In this document: piece by piece, positions 62,761 to 64,000 of the stretch
Layout of the letters: every line of letters starts with the position of its first letter
Numbering within the stretch: position 1 is the first letter of the stretch
Program-made: the position numbers and the translations under genes
Source of the DNA: JAJYKC01 sp035545735
GTDB lineage: Bacteria > Acidobacteriota > Terriglobia > Bryobacterales > Bryobacteraceae
NCBI GenBank assembly: GCA_035545735.1
Contig: DASZXS010000027.1
Span: forward strand, 248,001-312,000
DNA length: 64,000 nt
Reading direction: 5' to 3'
Notes under the pieces: model-generated
The model's database searches: none
Told to the model about the DNA's origin: nothing
Seen by the model: the letters and a program-made list of their open reading frames with translations, nothing else

Positions 62761-62765
62761 CCCGA

Positions 62766-63488
62766 ATGGAGAGACTTGCGCTTGTCACCGGCGCGAGCCG
62801 GGGCTTAGGACGCGCGATTGCGATCGCGCTCGCAAACGCCGGCTTCGACGTTGCCGTTCATTATCATCGGAAGGAGGCGGACGCGAGGACCGTCGCCGCG
62901 AAAATCGGCGCGCTCGGACGCCGTGTGGAAATCTTTCAAGCCGATGTCTCCCGGGAAGCTGACGTGGCGCGGCTCGCCGGCGAAGTTCCGCGATCCTTTT
63001 CTCAGCCGGTATCCGTGGTGGTGAACAACGCCGGCATCGCGCTCCGGCACGACCCGTTCGCAATCACGCCGGCGCAATGGGATGAAGTGATTGACACAAA
63101 TCTCAAGTCGGCTTACCTGGTCACGCAGGCGTTTCTTCCCCCGATGCGCCAGCAGCACTGGGGGCGAATCGTCTTTCTTTCCTCAGTGGCGGCGAGTATC
63201 GGTGGCGTGGTGGGCCCGCACTATGCCGCTTCGAAGAGCGGGATGCTCGGGCTGATGCGCTATTATGCGCGCTATCTCGCCGCGGAAGGCATCACGTCCA
63301 ACGCGATTGCGCCCGCTCTGATTGAGACCGACATGACGGCGCATGCTCCGGACAAACTGGCTTCGATGATTCCCGTGGGAAGACTGGGGACGCCCGACGA
63401 AGTATCCGATATCGCGGTGCTGCTTGCCACGAACGGTTACGTCACGGGGCAGACGATCCATCCGAATGGCGGGCTGTATCCGACATAG
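62766..63488 (+). CDS. SDR family oxidoreductase (FabG-like)
   Basis: This 240-residue classical short-chain dehydrogenase has the cofactor motif TGASRGLGRAIAIAL, NNAG at the strand-4 position, the catalytic serine in LSSVAASIGGVVGP, YxxxK in HYAASKSGM, and a C-terminal TGQTIHPNGG. It would reduce a beta-keto or similar carbonyl with NAD(P)H. HYHRKEADA after strand 2 favours NADPH. Substrate is unknown. It probably lies on DNA where an ABC ATPase gene was lost. Confidence 0.92.
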   Translation: MERLALVTGASRGLGRAIAIALANAGFDVAVHYHRKEADARTVAAKIGALGRRVEIFQADVSREADVARLAGEVPRSFSQPVSVVVNNAGIALRHDPFAITPAQWDEVIDTNLKSAYLVTQAFLPPMRQQHWGRIVFLSSVAASIGGVVGPHYAASKSGMLGLMRYYARYLAAEGITSNAIAPALIETDMTAHAPDKLASMIPVGRLGTPDEVSDIAVLLATNGYVTGQTIHPNGGLYPT

Positions 63489-64000
63489 GCCGCTCGTATT
63501 TCCATACTTCGTACAGATAGCGCGGCGGATCGCTCCGCCGTTCACGGAGCAGAACGGCTCGCCAGTGGAGAAGCGCCTTGTGGGCCGGTGATAGCGGCAC
63601 GTAGGGGCGCATCGTGTGGTTGTACCAATGCGTCCGCATTTCATTCGCGAGCTTTCCGGCGGCATTAGTGTCAGAGTTGGCGCTCAGACGCCGCACGAAC
63701 CAAACGTCGTGGACGGGGCTGGACTCCGCTTCGGTTCTCGCGGCCTCGGACGCGCCGGGCGAATCGACCCGGCGAAGACGGAACACTGCCGGCAGGTAAT
63801 ATTCGAAGGCCCGTGAATCGTCCGGAGCGGCATCCAGCCAGACCATGGTCTCGGCGGGATTCGAATGCAGCACAATGCTCGCGGCAATCTCCCGGTCGGG
63901 GGCGAGATAGGCAGGGTTCAAGAAATCGCGTGCCCCAAAATAGAACCAAATGCCCGCCGCGCCCGCGCCAAACAACAGGATGCCGAACGCCAGTCCGGCG
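63442..64000 (-). CDS. Membrane-anchored hypothetical protein (5' end cut by window edge)
   Basis: The frame is open from the window end to a stop at 63442-63444, at least 185 codons. It starts within a hydrophobic helix (GLAFGILLFGAGAAGIWFYF) and continues as a soluble domain (ILHSNP-type region, then YYLPAVFRLRRVD, then VWFVRRLS and LHWRAVLLRERR). It resembles the C-terminal extracytoplasmic tail of a polytopic glycosyltransferase-type protein, but the identifying part is outside. Its 3' end overlaps the convergent SDR gene by 47 bases. Confidence 0.7.
   Translation of the reverse strand, partial: AGLAFGILLFGAGAAGIWFYFGARDFLNPAYLAPDREIAASIVLHSNPAETMVWLDAAPDDSRAFEYYLPAVFRLRRVDSPGASEAARTEAESSPVHDVWFVRRLSANSDTNAAGKLANEMRTHWYNHTMRPYVPLSPAHKALLHWRAVLLRERRSDPPRYLYEVWKYERPMSDTARHSDGSSAP

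Noticed and set aside
1..64000. CRISPR arrays, insertion sequences, integrase or phage genes
   Set aside because: No regularly spaced repeats, transposase or integrase motifs, or terminal inverted repeats were seen.

Overview
The window looks like chromosomal DNA from an acidobacterium of the Solibacter/Bryobacter lineage. This is inferred from gene content, not from a marker gene. The indicators are a TIGR03437-type (Solibacter C-terminal domain) secreted protein at 16520, three ADOP-type duplicated MacB/FtsX permeases (two of them paired with PadR regulators), two Oar-like TonB-dependent receptors of about 1070 residues, high GC, and many secreted proteins with Tat or Sec signals. No rRNA, tRNA, CRISPR array, insertion sequence or prophage was found.

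Layout. 1-6929 (minus strand): a YVTN-type beta-propeller protein cut by the window edge, dnaJ, grpE, an MFS sugar-acid transporter, then a GH65-like secreted enzyme coupled to a TPR protein. 7000-15339: an envelope locus with a three-module secreted protein (penicillin-binding transpeptidase + SpoIID + HExxH peptidase), a membrane protein, a bacterial alpha-2-macroglobulin with an intact thioester motif, and a DUF1175 lipoprotein with an NlpC/P60-like Cys-His-His arrangement. 15327-20972 (plus): a P1 peptidase broken by a one-base frameshift, the TIGR03437 protein, an ADOP permease and a sarcosine-oxidase-like flavoenzyme. 20978-28169 (minus): an ABC-2 exporter, then glycosyltransferase 4, an ArnT-like glycosyltransferase, a LolC-type permease and lysS in one overlapping chain. 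28287-36957: sialidase, GT2, zinc-ribbon rhomboid, M48 protease, class II aldolase with a microcompartment-like tail, small membrane proteins, a BON protein with a clear terminator, DinB and a secreted heparinase-like protein. 37042-40016: PadR-ADOP operon. 40137-40311: a candidate 6S-like small RNA. 40619-42475: rlmH-accD-gmhA. 42499-45899 (minus): zinc-ribbon protein and glgP. 46015-50390: five overlapping genes, egtB-egtD followed by an OpuC/EgtUV-type ABC transporter. 50402-52716 (minus): NagB-like isomerase and a Tat-exported TIM-barrel-like protein. 52828-59309: two convergent TonB receptors. 59631-62614: a second PadR-ADOP pair. 62644-62760: the decayed start of an ABC ATPase. 62766-64000: an SDR and the 3' end of a membrane protein gene.

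The strongest biological stories are the ergothioneine synthesis-plus-transport operon, the alpha-2-macroglobulin locus with its unusual three-domain peptidoglycan protein, the small RNA candidate, and the encapsulation-peptide-like tail on the aldolase.
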